A stretch of DNA of 50,234 nucleotides from an uncultured Prevotellaceae bacterium (GTDB lineage: Bacteria > Bacteroidota > Bacteroidia > Bacteroidales > Bacteroidaceae), in NCBI GenBank assembly GCA_902800585.1, contig CADCEW010000010.1:1-50234 (forward strand), read 5' to 3'. Below the pieces are notes generated by a model that was given only the letters and a program-made list of their open reading frames with translations, did not search any database and was not told the origin of the DNA. The position numbers and the translations under genes were made by a program. Positions 1 through 9,277 of the stretch are shown here, piece after piece (the stretch's first letter is position 1; each line of letters opens with the position of its first letter).

Positions 1-37
1 AAGGCACTTCCTTCTTTTAAGATATTTTCGGAAACAC

Positions 38-68
38 TTGTTTCGTATTATTATTATTTGTATCTTTG
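38..68 (+). promoter_or_regulatory. Bacteroidetes-type promoter for the solute-binding lipoprotein gene
   Basis: TATCTTTG at 61-68 matches the Bacteroidetes -7 box TAnnTTTG. A TTG at 38-40 lies 20 nt upstream, the usual place for the -33 element. The start codon at 77 is only 8 nt after the box, so the leader would be a few bases at most. Confidence 0.6.
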
Positions 69-76
69 CAGACAAT

Positions 77-997
77 ATGAAAAAGGTGGTGATTATGATG
101 GCCTGTCTGTTACTACTGATAGCATGCGGACAGTCCTATGAGGAGACGAAGCGGCAGAACCGCCAACAACGGCGGGAGGCGATGCGCAGGGACTCGGCAG
201 CATTGAAGATAGCAGTGATGCCGACACTGGACTGTCTGCCTTTGTATGTGGCTGAATATTACCAGTTGTTTGATACGATAAACGGGGGCGTGCGACTGAA
301 ATATTTTAAGGCACAGATAGACTGTGATACCGCCATAGAACGTAAGCGCGTAGAAGGCAGTGTGACAGACTTGGTACGTGCCTTGCGGATAGCGAAGAAG
401 GGTATGTCCCTCCGCTATGTCGCAGCGACGAATGCCTATTGGCAGTTGATAGCTAACCACAACTCCCGTATTCATCAACTGAAACAGTTGGACGACAAGA
501 TGATTGCGATGACGCGTTTCTCCGTGACGGATATGTTGAGTGACTTGATTGTTGATTCCATGAAACTGCGCGACGAGCATGTGTTCCGGGTACAGATGAA
601 TGACCTGAATGTGCGGATGCAGATGTTACAAAACAACGAGATGGATGCCTTCTTCTTCACAGAGCCGCAGGCAACGATGGCACGCAACGCCAAGAACCCG
701 GTATTGTTGGACACACGCACTCTGGATATGCAGATGGGTGTGATTGTCTTCAGGGAGAAGGAGATGCGTCGTCCTGAGCGTCATAAGCAGTTGGATTTGT
801 TTGTCAAGGCGTATAATGCCGCCTGTGACTCCATCAATAAGTACGGCGTGAAACAGTATCGTGACCTGATTGTGAAGAAATGTGGGGTGGAGAATGCCGT
901 AGTTGATTCACTGCCAAAGGATATCAACTATCGCCATGCCATCGGTCCCCGACAGAAGGATATCGATGTTGTGGAGAAATGGCTTAATAAGAAGTAG
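77..997 (+). CDS. Solute-binding-protein-like lipoprotein (NMT1/SsuA-type fold)
   Basis: 306 residues. The N-terminus is a lipoprotein signal ending in LLIAC, with the acylated Cys at about 17, so it should sit in a membrane facing the periplasm. The body (KIAVMPTLDCLPLYVAEYY, later DAFFFTEPQATMA) resembles periplasmic binding proteins of the NMT1/SsuA group that bind small organic ligands for ABC importers. A reading starting at 38 is possible, but the ATG at 77 gives a clean signal peptide and follows a promoter box. No ABC permease or ATPase gene is next to it; the only partner is the TPR gene 3 nt downstream. The ligand is unknown, and a sensing rather than import role is possible. Confidence 0.65.
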   Translation: MKKVVIMMACLLLLIACGQSYEETKRQNRQQRREAMRRDSAALKIAVMPTLDCLPLYVAEYYQLFDTINGGVRLKYFKAQIDCDTAIERKRVEGSVTDLVRALRIAKKGMSLRYVAATNAYWQLIANHNSRIHQLKQLDDKMIAMTRFSVTDMLSDLIVDSMKLRDEHVFRVQMNDLNVRMQMLQNNEMDAFFFTEPQATMARNAKNPVLLDTRTLDMQMGVIVFREKEMRRPERHKQLDLFVKAYNAACDSINKYGVKQYRDLIVKKCGVENAVVDSLPKDINYRHAIGPRQKDIDVVEKWLNKK

Positions 998-1000
998 GGT

Positions 1001-3145
1001 ATGACAGGGACACAACTACAGTTGGAGAGAGTAGCGGCAGCCTTGTATCAAGGGAATGCAGGACTGGCTATAGTAGAGATGGAGACCTATCTGGCTGCCT
1101 ATCCGCAACAGCAGACGACAGAGCGACTGAACGGCATCAAGACAGAATATGAGTTGATGGTGGACTACTGGCGTCGTGGTGTTAATGACCCGCAGTTGGA
1201 CCAACTCTATCAACATATCTTGCAGCGTGTGTATGTGCTTTATGCCAATGTGGCATCCTACAGTCATTTACACTCTTATCCCACTTTAACAGGTATCTAT
1301 AACAGGGTACGTGCGGAACATCATGACCGATCGTTGTCGGATATCCGTCAGGAAATGGAGGACTTCGTCAGTGGCGTGGCGATGTTGGAGCTGGAACCAG
1401 AGCACACCCGTCAGGAGAAAAGCGACACACTCTATAAGGAACATCAGACACAGATGAGTAATCTCTTCTCCTATATCCTGACTTCCCGTATGTGGACGGA
1501 GGGTGTAGGAAATGATTTTGAAGAGATACTGTTGTCACCGACTATCGATAATATCGACCAACAGTTGTTGGTGTCAGCAGTCACCCTGTCGTTACTGAAC
1601 CAGTATGATATCGTGAAGTTCCGGGTATTGATGAATGTTTATCGTCGTTCCCAGGAGGAGACTGTCCGTCAGCGTGCGTTGGTGGGATGGGTGTTGGCTC
1701 TTAACGAGAAGATGCGTGAGATATATCCGGAACAGGAACAGATGGTATTGTCGCTCTTGTCGTCGGAGAAGGTCTGTGAAGAGTTGACGGAACTGCAGAT
1801 GCAACTGGTCTATTGCCTGAATGCGGAACGCGACACCCATACCATCCAGCAGGAAATCATGCCCGACTTGTTGAAGAACAACTCCTTTAAGATAGGACCT
1901 TTCAGTATTGAGGAACAGGAAGACGACCCGATGGAAGATATCCTGCACCCGGAAGCCTCAGAACAAAGAATGGAGAAGCTGGAAGCCAGTTTCGGACGGA
2001 TGATGGACATGCAGAAACAAGGCTCTGACATCTATTTCGGCGGTTTCTCGCAGATGAAGCGCTTCCCGTTCTTCTATGACATCAGTAACTGGCTGGTACC
2101 TTTCTATATGCAGCATCCGGATATCGCCCATTTCATCCGTAGGGTGGAAAGCAATAAGTTTGTTAGGAATATGGTGGAGAAAAGTCCCTTCTGTAACAGT
2201 GACAAGTATTCGTTTGTCATTGCCTTCCAACAGGTGATAGAACGGATTCCTGAGAATCTCCGTGAGATGCTGGACCGTGGTGAGGCGTCGATGGGAGGAG
2301 ACTTACCGGAAGAGGAAATACAAGCCTCCGCCTTTATACGCCGTGCCTATCTGATGGATTTGTATCGTTTCTATCGCTTATATCCCAGTCGTCATGAGTT
2401 TCAGAATCCTTTTGATGTCAGTCGCCATGAGTTAGGAACTTGTGAGTTCTTCAGTGCATGGTTGTTCAAAGGCTCCCCGTTGGAACCGTATAAAGACAAG
2501 ATTGTACGCTTGCTGAAGCGCCAGAAGCTGGAAAGAAGTGCCTTGAACCTGTTGGATTCCTATAGTGAGGACCATCGGAATGTCCAGTATTATATATGGT
2601 CTGGCATGTATGAAAAGGCATTGGAATTAGAACCGCATAATGAGAAGGCATTGCAAGGGAATGCCCGAGAACTGTTTGATGCAGGACTCTATGAGGAGGC
2701 GGCAGAGGTCTATGACGATTTACTCCTGTTACATCCGGAGAAGACAAACTATCTCTTAAACAAATCGGTTTGCCTCGTGAATCTAAAGGATTACGAGGAG
2801 GCTTTAAAACTGTTATATAAACTCAATTATGAGAATCCAGAGGACGACCGTGTCAACCGTGTATTGGCATGGACGCATCTGTGTAGTGGAAATATAGAAC
2901 AGGCAGATAAGATCTACAAGAAGTTAATGGGTGTAGAGAAACCATTAGCAGAAGACTTGCAGAACTATGGCTATTGCTGTTGGTTCTCAGGCAAAGTGGA
3001 TGAGGCTGCTGATAGTTTCAGGAAATACCTGTCTTTGTTAGGTTCTAAAGACAGCTTACTGTCGTTGTTTGACACTGCGTTCCTAAGGGAGAGGGGTATC
3101 AGTGACACGCAGATCAAGCTGATGGAGGCGTTAGTCTCTTCTTGA
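1001..3145 (+). CDS. Tetratricopeptide-repeat protein of unknown function
   Basis: 714 residues, no signal peptide or membrane segment, so probably cytoplasmic. The C-terminal third (about residues 535-700) holds helical repeats of TPR type, with phrases such as ALELEPHNEKALQGNARELF, GLYEEAAEVYDDLLLLHPEK and LKDYEEALKLLYKLNYENPED. The N-terminal two thirds are acidic, helix-rich and not recognised. It starts 3 nt after the stop of the lipoprotein gene, so the two are probably co-transcribed. Its last 32 bases overlap the end of the convergent acyltransferase gene. TPR proteins usually act as scaffolds; no specific partner can be named. Confidence 0.7.
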   Translation: MTGTQLQLERVAAALYQGNAGLAIVEMETYLAAYPQQQTTERLNGIKTEYELMVDYWRRGVNDPQLDQLYQHILQRVYVLYANVASYSHLHSYPTLTGIYNRVRAEHHDRSLSDIRQEMEDFVSGVAMLELEPEHTRQEKSDTLYKEHQTQMSNLFSYILTSRMWTEGVGNDFEEILLSPTIDNIDQQLLVSAVTLSLLNQYDIVKFRVLMNVYRRSQEETVRQRALVGWVLALNEKMREIYPEQEQMVLSLLSSEKVCEELTELQMQLVYCLNAERDTHTIQQEIMPDLLKNNSFKIGPFSIEEQEDDPMEDILHPEASEQRMEKLEASFGRMMDMQKQGSDIYFGGFSQMKRFPFFYDISNWLVPFYMQHPDIAHFIRRVESNKFVRNMVEKSPFCNSDKYSFVIAFQQVIERIPENLREMLDRGEASMGGDLPEEEIQASAFIRRAYLMDLYRFYRLYPSRHEFQNPFDVSRHELGTCEFFSAWLFKGSPLEPYKDKIVRLLKRQKLERSALNLLDSYSEDHRNVQYYIWSGMYEKALELEPHNEKALQGNARELFDAGLYEEAAEVYDDLLLLHPEKTNYLLNKSVCLVNLKDYEEALKLLYKLNYENPEDDRVNRVLAWTHLCSGNIEQADKIYKKLMGVEKPLAEDLQNYGYCCWFSGKVDEAADSFRKYLSLLGSKDSLLSLFDTAFLRERGISDTQIKLMEALVSS

Positions 3146-4232
3146 TATGCTGATAACACCATGTCCATCCTAAGGGGATACCGACTCCAGCGATGGCGTA
3201 TAATATCCAGAAAAAGTCTTCTTTGGCATGCTCATGGATGACCATGTGGCATCCTATCTGTGCAAAGTCCAGGTCATAATATCCTATCTTCAGTAAACTG
3301 ACAACCTTGTAACTGATGATATGAAAGACGAAGATAGGGAGAGTGTTGTCGCCACAAAATACAAGGAAGCGCTTAAACCAGCCCTCTCGCTTGTCACACC
3401 AACGTGCGATGTTATAGGTCATGAGGAATCCACAGATAGCAGGAACTGGTAGGGAGATGAACTGGATGAAGGAAGAACGCCAGTTCATGTTGGCTGTCAG
3501 GTATTTAGAGAAGAGGTAGACGATGACAGCAAAGAGAATGGTTATCCACCATGTGGCGCGATAATGCTGTTCCCACTTGCGGAACAAAAAGCCACAACCG
3601 AAGAAGAAGGTTCCCATAATCTCGCGATAGCCTCCTTGTATCAGAGGGATGATACGCAGTCCTTCAGCAGTCTTCCATGCTGCTAATAGGAGCATCACGA
3701 CACAAACACCTATAGGGGCAAGGAGTTTGCGATGAGAAGCAAGCCGTTCTGATTTCCCTATGCAATAGTCCATACCCTTATATATAATAAGGTACGCGAT
3801 GCTGGCTACCAAGAGACCTCGGAAGAACCAGAAGGCGCCGCAGAGGAACTGGTCATAACCACCCATCGCAGTCACCATGTTCCATAGGTTCTGCTGCATC
3901 TGATGCCAGGAGTAGGGGTGTGTGACACCACCATTCCAGTTGCCGTATTGTTCGTTAAGGATGCCCAAGTCAAACATCCAGTTATGGATAATCAGGAAGA
4001 ATATTGACCATTGCAAGAAAGGTACATAGAGTCCCTTGAAGCGTTTCTTGACAAAGGTCGTCTCGTCATGGAGATATTTCAGTGAGAAGAAATAACCTGC
4101 TGTGATGAAGAAGACAGGCATGTGGAACTCATAGAGGAATGCACTGATGACATCTGGTGCATCGGCATGTCCGATGACCATCAAAATGATAGCAAGTGCT
4201 TTGCAGATGGAGATGACAGTATTACGTTGCAT
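3114..4232 (-). CDS. Membrane acyltransferase (acyltransferase 3 family)
   Basis: 372 residues, mostly hydrophobic with about ten membrane segments. The N-terminus (ISICKALAIILMVIGHAD followed by FLYEFHMPVFFITAGYFF) is the signature start of acyltransferase-3 proteins, which move acyl groups onto sugars or envelope glycans across the inner membrane; the His in IGHAD matches the conserved catalytic position. It starts 3 nt after the stop of the phospholipase-D-like gene and is the last gene of the run that begins with kdsA. An O-acetylation role on a cell-surface polymer is an inference from family and context; the acceptor is unknown. Confidence 0.8.
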   Translation of the reverse strand: MQRNTVISICKALAIILMVIGHADAPDVISAFLYEFHMPVFFITAGYFFSLKYLHDETTFVKKRFKGLYVPFLQWSIFFLIIHNWMFDLGILNEQYGNWNGGVTHPYSWHQMQQNLWNMVTAMGGYDQFLCGAFWFFRGLLVASIAYLIIYKGMDYCIGKSERLASHRKLLAPIGVCVVMLLLAAWKTAEGLRIIPLIQGGYREIMGTFFFGCGFLFRKWEQHYRATWWITILFAVIVYLFSKYLTANMNWRSSFIQFISLPVPAICGFLMTYNIARWCDKREGWFKRFLVFCGDNTLPIFVFHIISYKVVSLLKIGYYDLDFAQIGCHMVIHEHAKEDFFWILYAIAGVGIPLGWTWCYQHIKKRLTPPSA

Positions 4233-4235
4233 GGA

Positions 4236-5495
4236 TTACAAGAAAGGGGCAAGCAAATGGGCAAACCATCCACGGAATTTCTGCCAGCCTGTACGGAACT
4301 CATCCCATGACTCAGGAGTCAGGAGGAAACATTTCTGGGTGTCACGGGCAAACATGTCATCCAACTCTTTAGTTGTCGCCTTGTCGATGATGACAGCGTT
4401 TTGCTCGAAATCACATTTCAGGCTCCGTGCGTCCAGGTTCGTACTGCCTATCGTACAGAAGCGTCCGTCGACCATCATAATCTTGGAGTGGTGGAATCCA
4501 GGCTTGTACATCCAGATGATAGCACCCCGCTTCATGAGTTTGTGTGCCTGATAATAGGCACAGTCTGGCGTCAAGGGGATGTCACTTTTTGCAGACTGCA
4601 TGATTTCAACTTTTACACCACGCTCAATAGCACGGGTCAAGGCACGCGTGACTGACGGAATGAGGGTGAAGTAGGGGTTGATGATCTTGATGGAGTCTTG
4701 TGCATCGTCAATGGCACTGATATAGAAGTCACGCATGATAGCAGGTGTACGATGAGGCTCTCGAGTGATGATACCCACCATCTTTCTACCAGCAGTGGAG
4801 GTCGTGTCAGGCTTCAGCCCTTCGAATTTAGTCAAGGTGCCACCTCGATAGTATTTCATGCCATGTACGTTCTCACCCGTCACTCGGTTCCATATCCTTA
4901 TAAAGATCTTCTGTAGTTCGTTGACGGCATCTCCTTCGATGCGACAGTGCATGTCACGCCACTCTCCGACTTGCTCTGTACCTTTGATATAGTAATCGGC
5001 AACATTCATGCCGCCAGTATAGGCGATCTGTCCGTCAATCACGACAATCTTACGATGGTCGCGTCCAAAGATTTTATTAATCCAAGGGAAACGGATGGGT
5101 TCATATTCCACAATATCAATACTGTCTGCACGAAGTGCTCTCAGATGGTGTTTCTTCAGGGGCTGATTATTAGAGTCATTGCCAAAACCGTCAAACATAG
5201 CACGTACCTCGACACCCTCTTTTCGTTTCTCTCTCAGGATATCAAAGAGCAGAGAGGCGATGGAGTCATTGCGGAAATTAAAATACTCCAAATGAATACT
5301 ACTCTTCGCCTGTCGGATGGCACGAAACATGTCGTCGAATTTTTCCTGACCAGACATCAGAAGGGTTACCTGGTTGTTGTCGGAGAAAACAATTTTCTTG
5401 GAACGTAGTGTACGCACAATCAGCGAGTCGCTCGTTTGAGCGCTCGCTGATTGTATGATAAGTGTCAGTAATGCGATAAGGACGACTCGCAACAT
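4236..5495 (-). CDS. Phospholipase D / cardiolipin-synthase-like protein
   Basis: 419 residues with two HxKx4D motifs: H147/K149/D154 in HRKIVVID and H336/K338/D343 in HSKIMMVD. Each is followed by the usual GG or GS turn and an Asn (GGMNVAD, GSTNLDARS). Proteins of this kind make cardiolipin or cut and transfer phosphodiesters. I chose the ATG at 5495, which gives a signal peptide ending ASAQ and starts 1 nt after the regulator's stop; the upstream ATG at 5525 would overlap the regulator by 29 nt. Unlike classical cardiolipin synthases, it shows one cleavable signal rather than two membrane anchors, so a periplasmic enzyme is likely. A phospholipase or nuclease activity is not excluded. Confidence 0.8.
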   Translation of the reverse strand: MLRVVLIALLTLIIQSASAQTSDSLIVRTLRSKKIVFSDNNQVTLLMSGQEKFDDMFRAIRQAKSSIHLEYFNFRNDSIASLLFDILREKRKEGVEVRAMFDGFGNDSNNQPLKKHHLRALRADSIDIVEYEPIRFPWINKIFGRDHRKIVVIDGQIAYTGGMNVADYYIKGTEQVGEWRDMHCRIEGDAVNELQKIFIRIWNRVTGENVHGMKYYRGGTLTKFEGLKPDTTSTAGRKMVGIITREPHRTPAIMRDFYISAIDDAQDSIKIINPYFTLIPSVTRALTRAIERGVKVEIMQSAKSDIPLTPDCAYYQAHKLMKRGAIIWMYKPGFHHSKIMMVDGRFCTIGSTNLDARSLKCDFEQNAVIIDKATTKELDDMFARDTQKCFLLTPESWDEFRTGWQKFRGWFAHLLAPFL

Positions 5496-5496
5496 A

Positions 5497-8400
5497 TTAT
5501 TTCTTATTCTTAAGACGATATTCAAGTGGTGTCATACCGAATTTCTCCTTGAAGATATTGATGAAGTTCTCCGCAGTAGAGAATCCGATGTTGATAGCCA
5601 ACTCACTCATGTTGATATTGGTCTTAGTCAACAGCATGCAGGCATGTTTCAGTCTGATTTCACGCACAATCTCGGCAGGCGTCTTCGTGGTGATGCTACG
5701 AATCTTATGGAAGAACGGGACACGTCCCATACCCATAGCCGATGCCATCTCTTCTAGACTGATTTGTCCACGACTCATATTCTGGAGAACAAACTGCTCG
5801 ACATTCTTCATGAGACGACGATCCGTCAAGTCACTCATAGAGTAGTCGCCGATAGTCTCGTCCTCTCCGTAGTACTCTGCGAGAATACTGGTGCTTTGTG
5901 TGGCAGGCGTGTTCTCCGTAGGAGCCTTTTGCTGTGGTACTGGCTGTTCTTCTTTTGGAGTCTCCTGATTGGTGTCCTCTATCTTGATACCATCATCATC
6001 ATAGACCATCGTAGAAGTAGTCATACTAGCATTACGACCTTCCAACATACGAGTCTCACGTCCCTCGATGGCATCCTGTTCCATCTCGATAGGACCGAGA
6101 CCCATCAGTTTGTTGAAGCGCATGACAGCCTCCTGTACATTAAACGGTTTAGCAAGGTAGTCATCGGCAGCCATGGTGATATTCATATCAGACATCATCT
6201 CTGGAGTCAGAACAGTATCTGTCATGAGAACAAACTTAATCTTGTCTGTTCTTGGATTGGACTTCAACTTATTACACAATTCGCTTCCTGACATTCCCTT
6301 CATTACCTGCTTACAGATGACCAAATCAGCTTTAAGCGTTTCAATATCAGGCAGTGCCATCTTGATGTCATCATATACATGGAAGTCGTAAACCTCACGC
6401 AAATGGGCGTTCATGAAGTTATTGAACTCATTGTTGTCATCGATAAAGATGACACTGAACTTCTGCGTCTTCTTATCCAGACGTAACGGCGTGATATTGG
6501 CGGTTAACTCGGAAGTGGAGATACCTGGCAGACGGACTTCTCCCTGATCGTTCAGTTCCAAACGGTCTTTTGCCGTAGACTCTGCCTTTGCCTCCGGGTT
6601 CTCCAAGACTGTCTGCATCTCGGAAATGCGGGTGATGACTTGCAGCATCTGGAAGTGAAGGGAGTTCAGCTGTTCACGTCCCTCTAAGTCTGTCTCCTTC
6701 TCAGCAAGATTTCCGATGATGGTTGTCATTCGTGCCATAGGCTGTCGGAGTTCATCGCTGGTGAGCTTTATCTCCTCACGCTGGCGCTTTAGTTCATTGA
6801 TGACAGTCCGTTTTCTTGTTAGGAAATTCTTAATCCTCTTTTGTCCATAGCGCCACATTACTAATACAATAATGGCGAACAATACGTAGGCAGAGAGCAT
6901 CCACCATGTCAACCACCATGGGCGTTCAATGGTTATCTCTAACTTACGTTCCTGGTTACTGACACCACCATCGGCACTGACAGCCTTTACATGCAGCGTA
7001 TAGGTTCCACTGCTCAGATTACGGAATCTCACACCATGCAACAGGGCATCACCGTTGCGCCAGTCGTGGTCTTTGCCTTCCATCCAATACATGAACTGAA
7101 GACGCTCTCCCTGATTATAGCTTCCTGCTGCGAACTTGATCGTAAAGGAGTTCTGGCTGTTCTTCAACTCAATCTTATTGCTCTCATTCAGGGCCTGTTG
7201 CAATATGACCTGTCCGTCATATTCATGTCCGACAAGAATCTCTTCTTCTCCGATAAATAACTGGGTAAGCATGACTCGTGGCAGTGCAGCCTGTTCTTCC
7301 TTACTACTTTTTCGTATCCAGTTGACACCATAGAGACCTCCGAAGATGACAGAGCCGTCGCTCTTTCTCAAGATGGAACCAGTGTTAAATTCATTGCTTT
7401 GCAATCCGTCTCTGGTATCGTAGTTACTCAGACCATAGCCGAAACTTCCATCGTCTTTGTCACGGCTTCGTTGTATGACAATACGGCTAACACCATTACT
7501 TGTTGTCACCCAGATGTTGTTATTCTTGTCTTCTGTAATACCACAGATGGAATTACTGCATAGTCCGTCCTTCTCAGTGATATAGTTGAGAGAGTCTGTC
7601 ATCGTGTTCAGGATGTTCAGTCCCTCTCGTGTACCAACCCATATCAGACCACGTGAATCCTCATAGATCTGGGTGATATAGTTGTTGGTAAACGTCTTGA
7701 TGTTGGTGGAATTACCCGTCAGAAGTGTCTTTTCTCTATTAGAAAGGTTCAGTATGACCAGTCCTTCTGAGGAGCCTATGAACAACATATTATTCTTTCC
7801 ATAGAAGAGACAGGTAATGTTGTTCGTGCTGAGCATACCGTTTTCCCGGGTGTATGAAGAGAAAGTGTTCATATTCGGATTATAGACCTGAAGACCTCCG
7901 TTTGTTGCAATCCATAGGTTACCAGCCTTATCATGAGTAAGCGCGTTAATATGATCGTCAATCAGGGTTTTCATGCTGTCGCGAGCAGCTGAGAAGATAC
8001 GGGATGTTCCGTCTTTGATACGTGTCAGACCGTTTTGACGGGAGCCCACCCACAGACTGCCGTCCGGAGTTGTAGCCATACTAGATACCTTGAGACTTGC
8101 CAATGCCCCCTCATAACCGATGACTCCCTTGTCACTGGTACCATACCATATTTTTCCGTTCTTATCTTCAGTAATGGCTGTGACATCACCAATGAAGGAT
8201 GATTCAAACTTATAGATATTGTTACCGTAGAATGCAACACCCGACTTTTCGGTACCAACCCAAAGCAGGTCGGTGTCATCGACATAGAGACTCTGGATGC
8301 CAATAACTTCCTGGTCTGACACGTTATTTTTCCCGACATTGAGTTGTACTGTTTCCGTCTCATGGGTGTTGACATCCATGCGGATGATACCCATGCGGTC

Positions 8401-9261
8401 TGTTCCTATCCAGATATTCCCACTATTGTCACTTGCCATACCGTTGACACTATGGTCCACACTGACACTGGTCAGTCCGAAGGAGTTACCGATGGTCGTA
8501 TCCCATACATTAGTACTCTTGTTATACATCATAAGAGTACCCATTCCATAGAGCCAGACATTGTCGTTCTGGTCTGCGAAGACTTTCAGAGAGTTGCTTT
8601 TACGCAAACCCTCCTTGGCAATATGTTCAGTTGCCCAAACGGTGTGCTGTTGGTGCATGATATCGCAGCAGATCAGTCTACCATCCTCATAGACGATGAT
8701 AGCACCGTCACGGCATTCTCCGATAGAACAGATATTTCCCTGAGGAACACCATGGCTATCATCGGTATATCCGAATTCATAAAGTAATTGTTGCTGCATG
8801 TTATAGGCGACGACACCTTTGTTTGGAATAGCAGCCCATAGGTTTTTGTGACGGTCAAAATACACCACGTTGGGATGTCCTTCTATACCCATACGGGCAT
8901 ATACTTGCTTCATGTCACGCTCGAATGACTCTGTCTGAGGGTGGTAAACACAGTAACCTGCGGATGTAAGTATCCAGAGATTGCCGTCCAAAGCCTCTTG
9001 AATGCTCAGGATATAACTGTCGGGCAGAGAGGATCCGTCCCTTGAGTTACTTTGGAAATTCCGGAAGGTATAGCCGTCATAGCGGTAAAGACCGGCAGGA
9101 GTTCCAAACCAAACATATCCGCGTGCATCCTTTAGAATGCAGTTGACTTGACTGGTAGTTAGTCCATCTTTGATGTCCAAAGACTTAAACAGGTAGACAC
9201 CAACAGCAGCCAGCGGAAGGGCAAGCATCATGATGCAGAGTATTTTCTTCAGTCCTTTCAT
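5497..9261 (-). CDS. Hybrid two-component-type regulator lacking all phosphorelay residues
   Basis: 1254 residues from the ATG at 9261, 16 nt after the kdsD stop. Domain order: N-terminal anchor (about 5-20); two-component propeller repeats with motifs such as GYVWFGTPAGLYRYDG and GLIWVGTREGLNIL (about 30-640); Y_Y_Y domain (about 690-780); membrane segment (about 783-806); coiled coil and a DHp-like helix pair; receiver-like domain (936-1045); Pro/Gln/Glu-rich linker; AraC-type DNA-binding domain (1147-1254). In a normal member the helix reads SHELRTP; here it is SDELRQP, with Asp at 836. Only about 50 residues separate the helix pair from the receiver, so the ATPase domain is missing. The receiver keeps DD (941-942) and the KPF Lys (1038), but the phosphorylated Asp is Lys984. 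It probably works by ligand-driven conformational change. The reading frame is intact, so it is not a decayed gene. Confidence 0.85.
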   Translation of the reverse strand: MKGLKKILCIMMLALPLAAVGVYLFKSLDIKDGLTTSQVNCILKDARGYVWFGTPAGLYRYDGYTFRNFQSNSRDGSSLPDSYILSIQEALDGNLWILTSAGYCVYHPQTESFERDMKQVYARMGIEGHPNVVYFDRHKNLWAAIPNKGVVAYNMQQQLLYEFGYTDDSHGVPQGNICSIGECRDGAIIVYEDGRLICCDIMHQQHTVWATEHIAKEGLRKSNSLKVFADQNDNVWLYGMGTLMMYNKSTNVWDTTIGNSFGLTSVSVDHSVNGMASDNSGNIWIGTDRMGIIRMDVNTHETETVQLNVGKNNVSDQEVIGIQSLYVDDTDLLWVGTEKSGVAFYGNNIYKFESSFIGDVTAITEDKNGKIWYGTSDKGVIGYEGALASLKVSSMATTPDGSLWVGSRQNGLTRIKDGTSRIFSAARDSMKTLIDDHINALTHDKAGNLWIATNGGLQVYNPNMNTFSSYTRENGMLSTNNITCLFYGKNNMLFIGSSEGLVILNLSNREKTLLTGNSTNIKTFTNNYITQIYEDSRGLIWVGTREGLNILNTMTDSLNYITEKDGLCSNSICGITEDKNNNIWVTTSNGVSRIVIQRSRDKDDGSFGYGLSNYDTRDGLQSNEFNTGSILRKSDGSVIFGGLYGVNWIRKSSKEEQAALPRVMLTQLFIGEEEILVGHEYDGQVILQQALNESNKIELKNSQNSFTIKFAAGSYNQGERLQFMYWMEGKDHDWRNGDALLHGVRFRNLSSGTYTLHVKAVSADGGVSNQERKLEITIERPWWLTWWMLSAYVLFAIIVLVMWRYGQKRIKNFLTRKRTVINELKRQREEIKLTSDELRQPMARMTTIIGNLAEKETDLEGREQLNSLHFQMLQVITRISEMQTVLENPEAKAESTAKDRLELNDQGEVRLPGISTSELTANITPLRLDKKTQKFSVIFIDDNNEFNNFMNAHLREVYDFHVYDDIKMALPDIETLKADLVICKQVMKGMSGSELCNKLKSNPRTDKIKFVLMTDTVLTPEMMSDMNITMAADDYLAKPFNVQEAVMRFNKLMGLGPIEMEQDAIEGRETRMLEGRNASMTTSTMVYDDDGIKIEDTNQETPKEEQPVPQQKAPTENTPATQSTSILAEYYGEDETIGDYSMSDLTDRRLMKNVEQFVLQNMSRGQISLEEMASAMGMGRVPFFHKIRSITTKTPAEIVREIRLKHACMLLTKTNINMSELAINIGFSTAENFINIFKEKFGMTPLEYRLKNKK

Positions 9262-9277
9262 AGTCTGTACGTTTTCG

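Noticed and set aside
113-580. 155-codon minus-strand frame inside the lipoprotein gene
   Set aside because: Antisense shadow; no recognisable domain, and the plus strand has a convincing protein with promoter and signal peptide.
4947-6291. Plus-strand frames of 153 and 175 codons antisense to the PLD-like and regulator genes
   Set aside because: Codon-bias shadows with no family features; the minus strand encodes clear catalytic and DNA-binding motifs.
5497-9261. Calling the regulator a pseudogene because its kinase parts are missing
   Set aside because: The frame is open over 1254 codons, the sensor and AraC domains look well kept, and the losses are clean replacements rather than stops or frameshifts.
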